NCBI RefSeq assembly: GCF_003208655.1
Contig: NZ_QKLU01000006.1
Coordinates: 186,001-250,000 of the forward strand
Reading direction: 5' to 3'
Length of the DNA: 64,000 nucleotides
Source: Pedobacter nutrimenti
Lineage (GTDB): Bacteria > Bacteroidota > Bacteroidia > Sphingobacteriales > Sphingobacteriaceae
The notes below the pieces were generated by a model. That model was not told the DNA's origin. It saw nothing but the letters and a program-made list of their open reading frames with translations, and searched no databases. Positions 31,144 through 38,980 of this stretch are shown here, in pieces (positions within the stretch are counted from its first letter, which is position 1; every line of letters begins with the position of its first letter). Position numbers and translations under genes: made by a program.

Positions 31144-32859
31144 CTAAGCTAATTTCTCCAGTTCAGCTTTAATAAAGGAAGCAAGTTCATTAATGTATTT
31201 TGGACTAAAATCAAATTTTATCCCTGCGGTCTCATAGATCTTGTTGATGGGCTTGGTATAACCTAAAGACAAGGCCTCAGTATATTGTTCCAGTGCTTTT
31301 TCGGGATTTTCCTTGAAATTTTTCCAAATGGCAATTGCACCCAATTGTGCTATGGCGTATTCAATGTAATAAAAAGGAACTTCGAACAGGTGCAGTTGTT
31401 TTTGCCACAGGTTGCCGAATTCGGTTTCCTGACCTTCCCAATTTGCAAAACCCGCTCCAAACCGGGTATAAATTTGTTTAAAAGCTTCTTCCCGGTCAGC
31501 GGCGTTATGACTTGGGTTTGTATAAATCCAGTGCTGGAACTGATCAATGACCGCAACCCAGGGAAGGGTTTTTAATACATCGTGTAATTGCTCTTTTTTT
31601 GCCCGGATCAGGTCTTCTTCTTTGTCAAAATAAATTCCCCAATGATCCATGGATAAAAGCTCCATGCTCATCGAAGCCAGTTCGGCTACTTCTGATGGAC
31701 AATGTTTAAAATCATTTAACTCCAGATTTGCAGTGAGAAAAGTATGGACAGCGTGCCCTCCTTCATGGACCATCGTTGTCAGGTCTCTAAAGGAATTCGC
31801 TGAGTTCATGAAAATAAAAGGCGCGCCGGTTTCTGCAAGCGGATAGTTATAACCTCCTGGTGCCTTTCCTTTTCTGCTCTCTACATCAAACAGGTTATTG
31901 GCTTTCATAACAGAAAGCATATGTCCCAGTTTTGGGTTAATTGCATTAAAACAGGTAATGGTTTTATCAATGAGCTCCTGTCCATTTTTAAAAGGTTTCA
32001 GGGCTGGTTTTCCGGTCGTGCTCACTTCCATGTCCCATGGTTTAAGGACATCAAGCCCCAGCAAGGTGGCACGTTGTTCTGCTTGCTCTTTTAATATGGG
32101 AACAATTTCTTTTTCAATGGCCTGATGAAAATCATAGCAGTCCTTTGGGGTATAATCAAATCTTCCAAGAGCCTGAAACATATAGTCCCTATAGTTCTCA
32201 AAACCAGCATTTAAAGCAACCTGGTTCCTCATCACAAGAAGTTCGTCAAAAAGAATGTTTAATTCATCTTTATCTACCAGACGGCGCTGTTGAATCGTCT
32301 CCCAGGCATTCTGGCGTACAGACCGGTTGGTTTCCTTTAAAAAATTAGCGGCTTGTTCAAGTGTGTATTCTTTGCCTTCAATTTCAACAGTCATCGCACC
32401 TGTAAGGGCCTGGTATTTTTGCTGGCTGACCTGTAAACTGGTAAACAGCTCTATGTTCTGTTCCCTGTAAATTTCCAATGCTTTTTTTACCGCACGCAGA
32501 TAAACAAAGTATTTGTCTTTGTCAAGCTGGTCTAAGTAAATGCTGGAAACTAGCTTCTGGTTGAGCTGGTTGGTAAAAGGAGCAATTCTGGGTTCTATTT
32601 CAGTAGCAAAATATTGAAAGTCTTTAACCAGATCCTCATTTGCAGTATCACAACTCATTTTAATATATCTCCAGGCAAAGTCTTCTTCAAGAGCAGCTTC
32701 CAGTTCGCTTTTATCCTGAAGCCATTTCTCCAGTTCTTCAGCGTTATCAATTTGTCTTGCAAGTAGTTCCTCCAGTACAGGGGCTAAATTGTCCCATTTT
32801 ATCTCCAGGTTTTGGGGGATATAATTTCTTTTCTTTTTTTGTATAGTTAAGTCGCTCAT
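31144..32859 (-). CDS. M3 family oligoendopeptidase (PepF-like)
   Basis: A 571-residue zinc metallopeptidase. The start is taken at ATG 32859 (MSDLTIQKKKRNYIP), as the frame's upstream 17 codons would run into the ubiA gene's stop region. The active site is HEGGH at residues 365-369 (TTMVHEGGHAVHTF), with the second zinc-site glutamate following in the helix SEVAELASMSMELLS. Enzymes of this type cleave oligopeptides in the cytoplasm. It follows the UbiA gene by 11 bp, at the end of the engB-ubiA-M3 unit. Confidence 0.93.
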   Translation of the reverse strand: MSDLTIQKKKRNYIPQNLEIKWDNLAPVLEELLARQIDNAEELEKWLQDKSELEAALEEDFAWRYIKMSCDTANEDLVKDFQYFATEIEPRIAPFTNQLNQKLVSSIYLDQLDKDKYFVYLRAVKKALEIYREQNIELFTSLQVSQQKYQALTGAMTVEIEGKEYTLEQAANFLKETNRSVRQNAWETIQQRRLVDKDELNILFDELLVMRNQVALNAGFENYRDYMFQALGRFDYTPKDCYDFHQAIEKEIVPILKEQAEQRATLLGLDVLKPWDMEVSTTGKPALKPFKNGQELIDKTITCFNAINPKLGHMLSVMKANNLFDVESRKGKAPGGYNYPLAETGAPFIFMNSANSFRDLTTMVHEGGHAVHTFLTANLELNDFKHCPSEVAELASMSMELLSMDHWGIYFDKEEDLIRAKKEQLHDVLKTLPWVAVIDQFQHWIYTNPSHNAADREEAFKQIYTRFGAGFANWEGQETEFGNLWQKQLHLFEVPFYYIEYAIAQLGAIAIWKNFKENPEKALEQYTEALSLGYTKPINKIYETAGIKFDFSPKYINELASFIKAELEKLA

Positions 32860-32870
32860 GGATTTGAATG

Positions 32871-33731
32871 TTAAAAATGAGTCCTGATAAAAGTATCCAG
32901 TAAAAAGCAAACAGCAAAAATGACCGATGCAAACCCATTGGTTGTTGCAAAAGCCTTATTGACTTTGCTGATGTCGTTTGGTTTGACCAATAGGTGCTGA
33001 TAAATGAGCATAAAGCAAAAGAAAGCAACACCCAGATAATATATCCAGCCAAAAGGAGCAAAGTACAATGGTATAATAACGCAAAGCGCAGAAAAAATGT
33101 GTAGGACTATGGATAAATTTAAAGCATTCCGGATGCCCAGGGCAGCCGGAATAGAATGTAATTTTTCATTCTTGTCAAAATCTTCATCCTGCAGTGCATA
33201 AATAATATCGAAACCACTGACCCAGAAAATGACCGCAAAAGAGTAAAATAAGGGTACCAGGTTAAAATGTCCGGTTACTGCGATATATGCACCAATGGGG
33301 GCCAGGGATAAACCCAGACCAAGAACCAGATGGCAAAGAGCAGTAAACCGTTTTGTATAACTGTAAAACAAAACGACAAAAAGGGCTACAGGAGAGAGGT
33401 ACAAACAAAGCCGGTTGATAAAGGCTGTCGTTGCAATAAACAATACACAATTGATGATCACAAAAATAAGGGCTTCATTGGGAGATATCTTTCCCGAGGG
33501 AATATCACGCATTTTTGTCCTTGGATTTTTTGCATCGATATTTCTGTCCAGATATCTGTTGAATGCCATGGCCGAATTTCTGGCAAATACCATACACAGC
33601 AGTACCAGTATCAGCAAGGGCCATTGAAAAGTTGCCCCGCTGCTACTCAGCCCCAGAAAGAACCCAATGAAGGCAAATGGAAGGGCAAAAATGGAATGTG
33701 CAAAAAGCACCAGCGAAAAATATTTTTTCAT
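32871..33731 (-). CDS. UbiA-family prenyltransferase
   Basis: A 286-residue integral membrane prenyltransferase with about eight helices. Both Asp-rich motifs are visible: NRYLDRNIDAKNPRT (first, N-D-x-x-D type) and DIIYALQDEDFDKNEKLHSIP (second). It is closest to 4-hydroxybenzoate polyprenyltransferase-like proteins, including MqnP of the futalosine menaquinone pathway. The gene for the menaquinone methyltransferase UbiE/MenG is 0.7 kb away on the other strand, which supports a quinone role. The substrate is inferred, so no gene symbol is given. The gene follows engB by 22 bp. Confidence 0.9.
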   Translation of the reverse strand: MKKYFSLVLFAHSIFALPFAFIGFFLGLSSSGATFQWPLLILVLLCMVFARNSAMAFNRYLDRNIDAKNPRTKMRDIPSGKISPNEALIFVIINCVLFIATTAFINRLCLYLSPVALFVVLFYSYTKRFTALCHLVLGLGLSLAPIGAYIAVTGHFNLVPLFYSFAVIFWVSGFDIIYALQDEDFDKNEKLHSIPAALGIRNALNLSIVLHIFSALCVIIPLYFAPFGWIYYLGVAFFCFMLIYQHLLVKPNDISKVNKAFATTNGFASVIFAVCFLLDTFIRTHF

Positions 33732-33753
33732 TTATATATATGTAATGACAATT

Positions 33754-34389
33754 TTAAACTTCCGGGTCCTGTTTCGGAGCAAGGACCGGCATAACAAAAT
33801 CCAAATTAACCTGCTCTATAAAATTAAGGACTTCGTCTTTACCCTGTCCTTTTTCTGCTGAAGTAATCACATAGGGCGGGATTTCTTCAAACCAACCTTT
33901 CAATGCTTTTTTAAACGAAGCAACGTTCTGATCTGTTTTTACCGCCGACTGCTTATCTGCTTTAGTAAAGATCAGTGCAAAGGGGATCTGGCATTCACCA
34001 AGCCAGCAACAGAATTCGAGGTCAATTTTTTGAGGTTCAAGCCGGCTATCGATAAGCACAAATACACACTGAAGGCTTTCCCTTTTTGTCAGATAGTTGC
34101 GGATAAATTTTTCCCATTTTTCCCTACTGCTTTTGGATACTTTTGCGTAACCATAACCAGGTAAATCGACGATATACCACTTTTCATTGACTAAAAAATG
34201 ATTAATCAATTGGGTTTTACCCGGTTTTTGGGAAGTCTTTGCCAATCCATGCTGGTTAACCAGCATATTAATTAACGAGGATTTTCCTACATTAGAGCGC
34301 CCTATAAAGGCATATTCCGGCATATTTGCTTCAGGCAGTGCCGAAACCTTTGTATTGCTGCAAATGAATGTTGCTGATTTTATAATCAT
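33754..34389 (-). CDS. engB: Ribosome biogenesis GTPase EngB (YihA/YsxC)
   Basis: A 211-residue circular GTPase needed for 50S subunit assembly. The P-loop is GRSNVGKSS (residues 30-38), the switch region LINHFLVNEKWYIVDLPGYGYAKV contains the G3 motif DLPGYG, and G4 is FTKAD. Length and motif order match the EngB family. The -7 box TACCTTTG lies 4 bp before the ATG, pointing to a leaderless or nearly leaderless mRNA. It is the first gene of the minus-strand unit engB-ubiA-M3 peptidase, and divergent from ubiE. Confidence 0.96.
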   Translation of the reverse strand: MIIKSATFICSNTKVSALPEANMPEYAFIGRSNVGKSSLINMLVNQHGLAKTSQKPGKTQLINHFLVNEKWYIVDLPGYGYAKVSKSSREKWEKFIRNYLTKRESLQCVFVLIDSRLEPQKIDLEFCCWLGECQIPFALIFTKADKQSAVKTDQNVASFKKALKGWFEEIPPYVITSAEKGQGKDEVLNFIEQVNLDFVMPVLAPKQDPEV

Positions 34390-34393
34390 TTGA

Positions 34394-34401
34394 CAAAGGT
34401 A
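34394..34401 (-). promoter_or_regulatory. -7 box of engB, adjacent to start codon
   Basis: On the minus strand TACCTTTG fits TAnnTTTG and ends 4 bp before the engB ATG at 34389. A transcript starting 5-7 nt after the box would have almost no leader. Confidence 0.45.
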
Positions 34402-34424
34402 GAAAATTAGTTTTCAACAATACT

Positions 34425-34432
34425 TATCTTTG
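34425..34432 (+). promoter_or_regulatory. -7 box of ubiE/menG
   Basis: TATCTTTG fits TAnnTTTG and ends 10 bp before the ATG at 34443. No clear -33 element is at standard spacing. Together with the engB box it shows two divergent promoters within a 53-bp gap. Confidence 0.45.
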
Positions 34433-34442
34433 CCGCATAACC

Positions 34443-35174
34443 ATGAATGAAAAGATAACACCATACCAGTCCGCCTCAGCGACCAAAAGTGAACAGGTCG
34501 CAGACATGTTTAATAATATTTCAGGAACTTATGATTTTTTGAATCATTTCCTTTCTTTAGGAATTGACATCATTTGGCGAAAAAGGGCAATTCGTGAGCT
34601 GAAGACAATTCAGCCTAAAACAATGCTGGATGTTGCTACAGGTACAGGAGATTTTGCTTTTGAAGCAATTAAAATACTTAAACCTGAAAAAATTATTGGT
34701 GTGGATATTTCTTCTGGTATGTTGGAGGTGGCAAAAAAGAAAATAAACGAAAGAAACCTGGAGGCTGTTTATTCCGTTCAGATTGGTGATTCTGAGAAAC
34801 TGAACTTTAAAGACGATTGTTTTGATGCCATTACAGTTGCTTATGGTGTAAGGAATTATGAGCATCTGGAAAAAGGGCTTTCGGATATGTACCGGGTATT
34901 AAGGCCTGGTGGTAAAATGGTGGTTCTGGAGTTCTCAAAACCACAGGCATTTCCAGTTAAACAACTATATAATTTTTATTTCAGACATATTTTGCCAGTA
35001 TTTGGAAAACTTTTTTCAAAAGATTCCAGGGCTTATACTTATCTTCCGGAATCTGTAGCTGCTTTCCCGGACGGAAAGGCATTTACGGAATTAATGGATA
35101 AAATTGGTTTCAAAGAAACAAAACATATTTCTTTAACTTTTGGAATAAGTGCCGTATATACCGGAGTGAAGTAA
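34443..35174 (+). CDS. ubiE: Demethylmenaquinone methyltransferase (UbiE/MenG)
   Basis: A 243-residue class I SAM-dependent methyltransferase that makes the last step of menaquinone synthesis. The SAM site is MLDVATGTGDFAFEAI (about residues 60-75), with IIGVDISSGML for the ribose-binding acid, AITVAYGVRNYEHLEKGL as motif IV and RVLRPGGKMVVLEFSKP as post-motif. NISGTYDFLNHFLSLGIDIIWR at the N-terminus is the UbiE signature. The symbol menG is equally valid in this quinone context. The porT-like gene follows 18 bp downstream. Confidence 0.95.
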   Translation: MNEKITPYQSASATKSEQVADMFNNISGTYDFLNHFLSLGIDIIWRKRAIRELKTIQPKTMLDVATGTGDFAFEAIKILKPEKIIGVDISSGMLEVAKKKINERNLEAVYSVQIGDSEKLNFKDDCFDAITVAYGVRNYEHLEKGLSDMYRVLRPGGKMVVLEFSKPQAFPVKQLYNFYFRHILPVFGKLFSKDSRAYTYLPESVAAFPDGKAFTELMDKIGFKETKHISLTFGISAVYTGVK

Positions 35175-35192
35175 AAATAAGCAGCTGATTTA

Positions 35193-35960
35193 TTGATGAA
35201 AAAACACCTTGGGCTATTCTTCTTTTTTCTGCTTTCCCTTTGTACTGCAAAAGCGCAGAACTGGGGTGGTGGGGTAGATGACAGCAATATCCATTTTGGT
35301 TTTACTTTTCAGTACTTGTCCTCAGATTTTAAAGTATTCAAAAAACCGGATTGGCAGGCTCCTTTTTATGAAACAGATAAAACCGATCCGAACCACATTA
35401 CCACCACACAAATTACTTCCGGTTTGAAATCAATTATGGCCAAATCTTCTCCGGGCTTTGGGATTGGTTTTGTCGTGAACTCTAGGATCAGTGATCATGT
35501 CGATGTGCGTTTGACTCCTTCATTGGTTTTTAATGACCGTCTTTTACAATATACCTATCAAACACCGGTGCCCCAGTTTGCTTATGAATTTAAAGAACAA
35601 AAAGTTCAGGCAACTATGGTGGATATTCCTTTAGGGATAAAATTGAAGTCGGACAGAAGGAATAATTTCAGGGCTTACCTTATTGGAAATATAAAATATT
35701 CCATGGACATTTCTTCAGCCAAAAAGACAAATGATGAAGCAAATGCAGCGATAGAGAAGCTCCTAAAGAATCAAAAAAGCTTTTGGTCCTATGAAACCGG
35801 AATTGGCTTTGATCTTTATTTTGAGTATTTCAAAATGTCTCCTGAAATTAAATACTCTTCTTCTTTTAATAGCATTTTAAAGCAGGACCATAATGCTTAT
35901 TCAAGCCCTTTGGATAAATTAATGTTGCGTCATGTAACATTCAGTTTATACTTCGAGTAG
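35193..35960 (+). CDS. porT: PorT/SprT-like outer-membrane protein of type IX secretion
   Basis: A 255-residue protein with a signal peptide (MKKHLGLFFFFLLSLCTAKAQ) and alternating beta strands predicted as a small outer-membrane barrel. Its position directly after ubiE is the known arrangement for porT in Bacteroidota, where PorT (SprT) is needed for T9SS function, and the strand segments such as HFGFTFQYLSSDFKVFKK and PGFGIGFVVNSRISDHVDVRLTPSLVF fit the family. Together with the sorting-domain protein at 25 kb it indicates a functional T9SS elsewhere in the genome. Assignment rests on synteny plus fold pattern. Confidence 0.82.
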   Translation: MMKKHLGLFFFFLLSLCTAKAQNWGGGVDDSNIHFGFTFQYLSSDFKVFKKPDWQAPFYETDKTDPNHITTTQITSGLKSIMAKSSPGFGIGFVVNSRISDHVDVRLTPSLVFNDRLLQYTYQTPVPQFAYEFKEQKVQATMVDIPLGIKLKSDRRNNFRAYLIGNIKYSMDISSAKKTNDEANAAIEKLLKNQKSFWSYETGIGFDLYFEYFKMSPEIKYSSSFNSILKQDHNAYSSPLDKLMLRHVTFSLYFE

Positions 35961-35981
35961 TGTTTTGGGACTAAAAAATTA

Positions 35982-35989
35982 TATTTTTG
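35982..35989 (+). promoter_or_regulatory. -7 box upstream of SDR gene
   Basis: TATTTTTG fits TAnnTTTG. TTTG at 35964-35967 lies only 14 bp upstream, shorter than usual. The box excludes the TTG at 35987 as start and supports ATG 36008. Confidence 0.42.
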
Positions 35990-36007
35990 TTCCATAATCA
36001 TAAAGTG

Positions 36008-36772
36008 ATGACTTCAAAAATTGCATTAATAACAGGAGCAACCTCCGGGATAGGAGAGGCTTGTGCAACGTTATTTGCCCAGCAGGGCTATAGATTAATA
36101 TTGGTCGCAAGAAGGGCAGAAGTTTTAAAAAAGCTGGCTGTCGATCTTGAAGACAAGTATGCGGTTAAGGTCTTCACTTTGGTGAGGGATGTTAGAGAAA
36201 AACAGGCACTGACTGAAGGACTGGAAGCTTTACCGGAAGAATGGAAAAAAGTTGACGTACTTATTAACAATGCAGGACTGAGCCAGGGACTTGATCCTAT
36301 AGATAAGGGAAACACCGATGACTGGGACGTAATGATCGATACCAATGTGAAAGGTCTTTTGTATGTTTCAAAAATTGTGTCCAACTGGATGATTGCTTCC
36401 AAAAGCGGACATATTATTAATATAGGTTCTATAGCAGGTAAAGAGGTATATCCCAATGGAAATGTATATTGTGCAACCAAACATGCGGTAGATGCCTTGA
36501 ACAAAGGAATGAGAATTGATCTTCTTCCTCATGGAATTAAAGTGACTGCCATTCATCCCGGAATGGTGGAAACTGAATTTTCCCTGGTCCGTTTTAAAGG
36601 AGATGAGCAAAGGGCCAAGAAGGTATACGAAGGGTTTGAACCTTTGCTCGCGCAGGACATTGCAGATGCCATCTGGTTTGCAGTAAGCCGGCCGGCCCAT
36701 GTGAATATAAATGATATGTTGATTATGCCTGCAGCCCAGGCAACAGGAACAATTACAAGAAGAAAAGAATGA
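36008..36772 (+). CDS. SDR-family NAD(P)-dependent oxidoreductase (YdfG-like)
   Basis: A 254-residue classical short-chain dehydrogenase. The dinucleotide motif is TGATSGIGEA (residues 9-18), the structural NNAG is at 87-90, and the catalytic Ser141, Tyr154 and Lys158 are visible in NIGSIAGKEVYPNGNVYCATKHA. The C-terminal IHPGMVETEFSLVRFKGDEQRA resembles YdfG, a serine/3-hydroxypropionate dehydrogenase, but substrate cannot be assigned from this. The start is ATG 36008. Its stop overlaps the start of the YqeY gene (ATGA), so the two are translationally coupled. Confidence 0.9.
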   Translation: MTSKIALITGATSGIGEACATLFAQQGYRLILVARRAEVLKKLAVDLEDKYAVKVFTLVRDVREKQALTEGLEALPEEWKKVDVLINNAGLSQGLDPIDKGNTDDWDVMIDTNVKGLLYVSKIVSNWMIASKSGHIINIGSIAGKEVYPNGNVYCATKHAVDALNKGMRIDLLPHGIKVTAIHPGMVETEFSLVRFKGDEQRAKKVYEGFEPLLAQDIADAIWFAVSRPAHVNINDMLIMPAAQATGTITRRKE

Positions 36773-37218
36773 TGATATCAAATACAATTGATCAGGAAAT
36801 AAAGCAGGCAATGCTTGCAAAAGATCAGGCAAAACTCAGAGGCCTGAGGGCAATTAAGGCCGCACTTCTATTAGCAAAAACTGAAAAGGGGTCTTCTGAA
36901 GAAATTACAGAGGAGGGAGAATTGAAAATTCTTCAAAAATTGATCAAACAGCGTAAGGAGTCTTCAGATATCTATAAACAGCAGGGACGTGAAGATCTTG
37001 CGCAGGTGGAGGATGAAGAGATCGACGTAATTGGGGGTTTTCTGCCAAAACAGTTGGACAGAGCTGAAGTTGAACAGATCATTGCCCGTATTGTTAAAGA
37101 TGCTGGTGCTGCATCCATGAAAGATATGGGAAAGGTAGTCGGTTTGGCCAATAAAGAATTGGCCGGAAAAGCCGATGGTAAACTCATTGCTGAAGTGGTT
37201 AAAGCACAATTGGCATAA
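36769..37218 (+). CDS. GatB/YqeY domain protein
   Basis: A 149-residue protein of the YqeY family, related to the C-terminal tRNA-binding domain of GatB. Landmarks are IDQEIKQAMLAKDQAKLRGLRAIKAALLLAKTEKG, LIKQRKESSDIYKQQGREDLA, EIDVIGGFLPKQLDRAEVEQII and KDMGKVVGLANKELAGKADGKLIAEVVK. It may bind tRNA, but its cellular role is not established. The start overlaps the preceding stop by 4 bp (ATGA). An alternative ATG is 3 bp downstream. Confidence 0.92.
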   Translation: MMISNTIDQEIKQAMLAKDQAKLRGLRAIKAALLLAKTEKGSSEEITEEGELKILQKLIKQRKESSDIYKQQGREDLAQVEDEEIDVIGGFLPKQLDRAEVEQIIARIVKDAGAASMKDMGKVVGLANKELAGKADGKLIAEVVKAQLA

Positions 37219-37326
37219 ATTGTGTTAAAAAATAATATTGATTGCCTTTTAAAAAAATTAATCCTTTATTATTGCCATAAATTAACTTATGTCTACTAAC
37301 TTAGTAGCACATCGACGAATAGAAAT

Positions 37327-38091
37327 ATGAATTACGAAGTAATAGAAGATAACGGATTTAAATACATTGAGGCGGGCGAGGGAGAACCTCTTATATTACT
37401 TCACGGTTTGATGGGAGAACTGAGCAACTGGGAACATACCATAGATCATTTTAAAGATCGCTACCATGTTTTGGTGCCAATTTTGCCGATATATGAATTG
37501 CCTATTCTGACTTTAGGGGTTAAAAGTTTAGCCAAACACTTGTACCGTTTTCTAAAGCATAAAAAACTGGAACAAATAGTTTTAATAGGAAATTCTCTTG
37601 GAGGACATGTTGGATTGGTTTTTACAACCATGCATCAGGAACATGTTAAAGCAATGGTATTGACAGGAAGCTCAGGTTTGTATGAGAATTCCTTTGGTGG
37701 CTCTTTTCCAAGACGGGAAAGTTATGATTACATCCGGGAGAAAGTAGAATTTACTTTTTATTCTCCGGTAACAGCAACAAAGGAATTGGTTGATGATGTT
37801 TTTAAAACAGTAAATGACCGGTCAAAAGTTATCCGGATTCTGGCTTTGGCAAAATCAGCCATCCGCCATAATATGGCAAAGGAGCTTGGCAAAATAACCA
37901 TACCCGTGTCGCTGATTTGGGGAAAACAGGATAAGGTTACTCCGCCTGATGTTGCCGAGGAATTTCATGAACTTCTTCCCAACTCAGAATTGAACTGGGT
38001 TGAGGAGTGCGGGCATGCACCTATGATGGAACAACCTGAAATTTTTAATAAATATTTAAATTCATTTTTAGATAGAATATTGCTCAAATAA
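37327..38091 (+). CDS. Alpha/beta hydrolase
   Basis: A 254-residue alpha/beta hydrolase. The oxyanion-hole motif is LLHGLMG (residues 24-30), the nucleophile is Ser90 in IGNSLGGHVG, the acid is Asp202 in WGKQDKVTP and the base is His230 in ECGHAPMMEQP. The cap region between is short. The substrate is unknown. The gene overlaps the next gene by one base (TAATG), so it is translationally coupled to a CBS-ACT-type protein and heads the nadK-uppS-bamA-murI gene block. It lies 108 bp downstream of YqeY. Confidence 0.9.
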   Translation: MNYEVIEDNGFKYIEAGEGEPLILLHGLMGELSNWEHTIDHFKDRYHVLVPILPIYELPILTLGVKSLAKHLYRFLKHKKLEQIVLIGNSLGGHVGLVFTTMHQEHVKAMVLTGSSGLYENSFGGSFPRRESYDYIREKVEFTFYSPVTATKELVDDVFKTVNDRSKVIRILALAKSAIRHNMAKELGKITIPVSLIWGKQDKVTPPDVAEEFHELLPNSELNWVEECGHAPMMEQPEIFNKYLNSFLDRILLK

Positions 38092-38753
38092 TGCTGGCTT
38101 CAGAACTCATATCAAATGCTATACCTCCACTAAAAACTTCGGACTCTGTTCAGAAGGCTTTGGACAGGCTATCTGAGTTCAAGCTTTACCACATGCCGAT
38201 TGTAAATGAAACCCAATTTTTAGGCCTGGTTGCAGAAGAGGAGTTAATCGAGATAAGAGATCAGGAGCAAGCCATTGGTAGTCTGGCACTCACCATCCTG
38301 AATCCTTTTGTTTATCAGGATGCACATGTTTATGATGTCATCCGTTTATTTGATCAGTTGCATCTTTCTGTTGTACCTGTTTTGGACTATAAAAAAAATT
38401 ACCTGGGCATCATATCAATTCATAGTCTTATTGGCTTTACTGCGGAAATCTATGCGGTTAAAGAGCCGGGTGGAATTATAGTCCTGGAAATCAGCAACAG
38501 AAATAATTCTTTGTCCCATATGGCACAGATTGTAGAAGGTGACAATGCGCAGATATTGTCCTCTTATGTGCAGTCTTTCCCGGACTCTACGAAACTTGAG
38601 GTGACTTTAAAAATAAACAAAACTGAATTATCTGGTATTATTGCTTCTTTTGAGCGTTACAATTACCAGGTAAAAGCTGTCTTTAATAGCACCTCAACAG
38701 ATCATGGAACTGAAGACCGTTATAATTCGCTGATGAATTACCTGAATGTATAG
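38091..38753 (+). CDS. CBS-pair protein with C-terminal ACT-like domain
   Basis: A 220-residue cytoplasmic protein. Two CBS repeats cover about residues 1-125 (LASELISNAIPPLKTSDSVQKALDRLSEFKLYHMPIVNE and LNPFVYQDAHVYDVIRLFDQLHLSVVPVLDYKKNYLGIISIHSLI). The rest has a beta-alpha-beta pattern like an ACT domain (GGIIVLEISNRNNSLSHMAQIVEGDNAQILSSYVQ). AcuB-like proteins have this combination and sense adenosine nucleotides. It lies just upstream of nadK (221-bp leader region), so a link to adenylate or NAD status is conceivable but not shown. Confidence 0.8.
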   Translation: MLASELISNAIPPLKTSDSVQKALDRLSEFKLYHMPIVNETQFLGLVAEEELIEIRDQEQAIGSLALTILNPFVYQDAHVYDVIRLFDQLHLSVVPVLDYKKNYLGIISIHSLIGFTAEIYAVKEPGGIIVLEISNRNNSLSHMAQIVEGDNAQILSSYVQSFPDSTKLEVTLKINKTELSGIIASFERYNYQVKAVFNSTSTDHGTEDRYNSLMNYLNV

Positions 38754-38876
38754 AAAATAGCTTTGCGATTTTGAATATACCACGATAGAATTTCTGGCTG
38801 AGTGAACGTGATCATCATCTCTTTACCATGATGACAAAGCCATGCTGAGCACTGCTGAAAATATCAACAATACAAA

Positions 38877-38980
38877 AAACAATAGACGCTGATGAAACCT
38901 GCAGAAACAAATAAAAATTAAGATAAAAGAAGGTTTCTGCACGCTTCATAACCGATGATAAACAATAGACGCTGATGAAA
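38877..38980 (+). repeat. 21-bp direct repeat pair flanking the nadK leader
   Basis: A perfect 21-bp direct repeat occurs at 38877-38897 and 38960-38980, 83 bp apart. Both copies contain the same start-codon context (CGCTGATGAAA). The second contains the nadK ATG (38975). The first opens a 9-codon frame. An inverted repeat TGCAGAAAC (38900-38908) with GTTTCTGCA (38933-38941) lies between them. Confidence 0.85.
38892..38921 (+). CDS. Possible 9-codon leader peptide upstream of nadK
   Basis: ATG AAA CCT GCA GAA ACA AAT AAA AAT TAA would encode MKPAETNKN. It begins in exactly the same 21-bp context as nadK and overlaps the left arm of a 9-bp inverted repeat. It is in a different frame from nadK and ends 53 bp before it. 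It could be a translated leader or simply a by-product of a duplicated start region. There is no codon bias for an amino acid, so classical attenuation is unlikely. Confidence 0.25.
   Translation: MKPAETNKN

Noticed and set aside
32860..32910. 17-codon extension before the M3 peptidase.
   Set aside because: It would overlap the end of the UbiA gene and is not family sequence; ATG 32859 fits.
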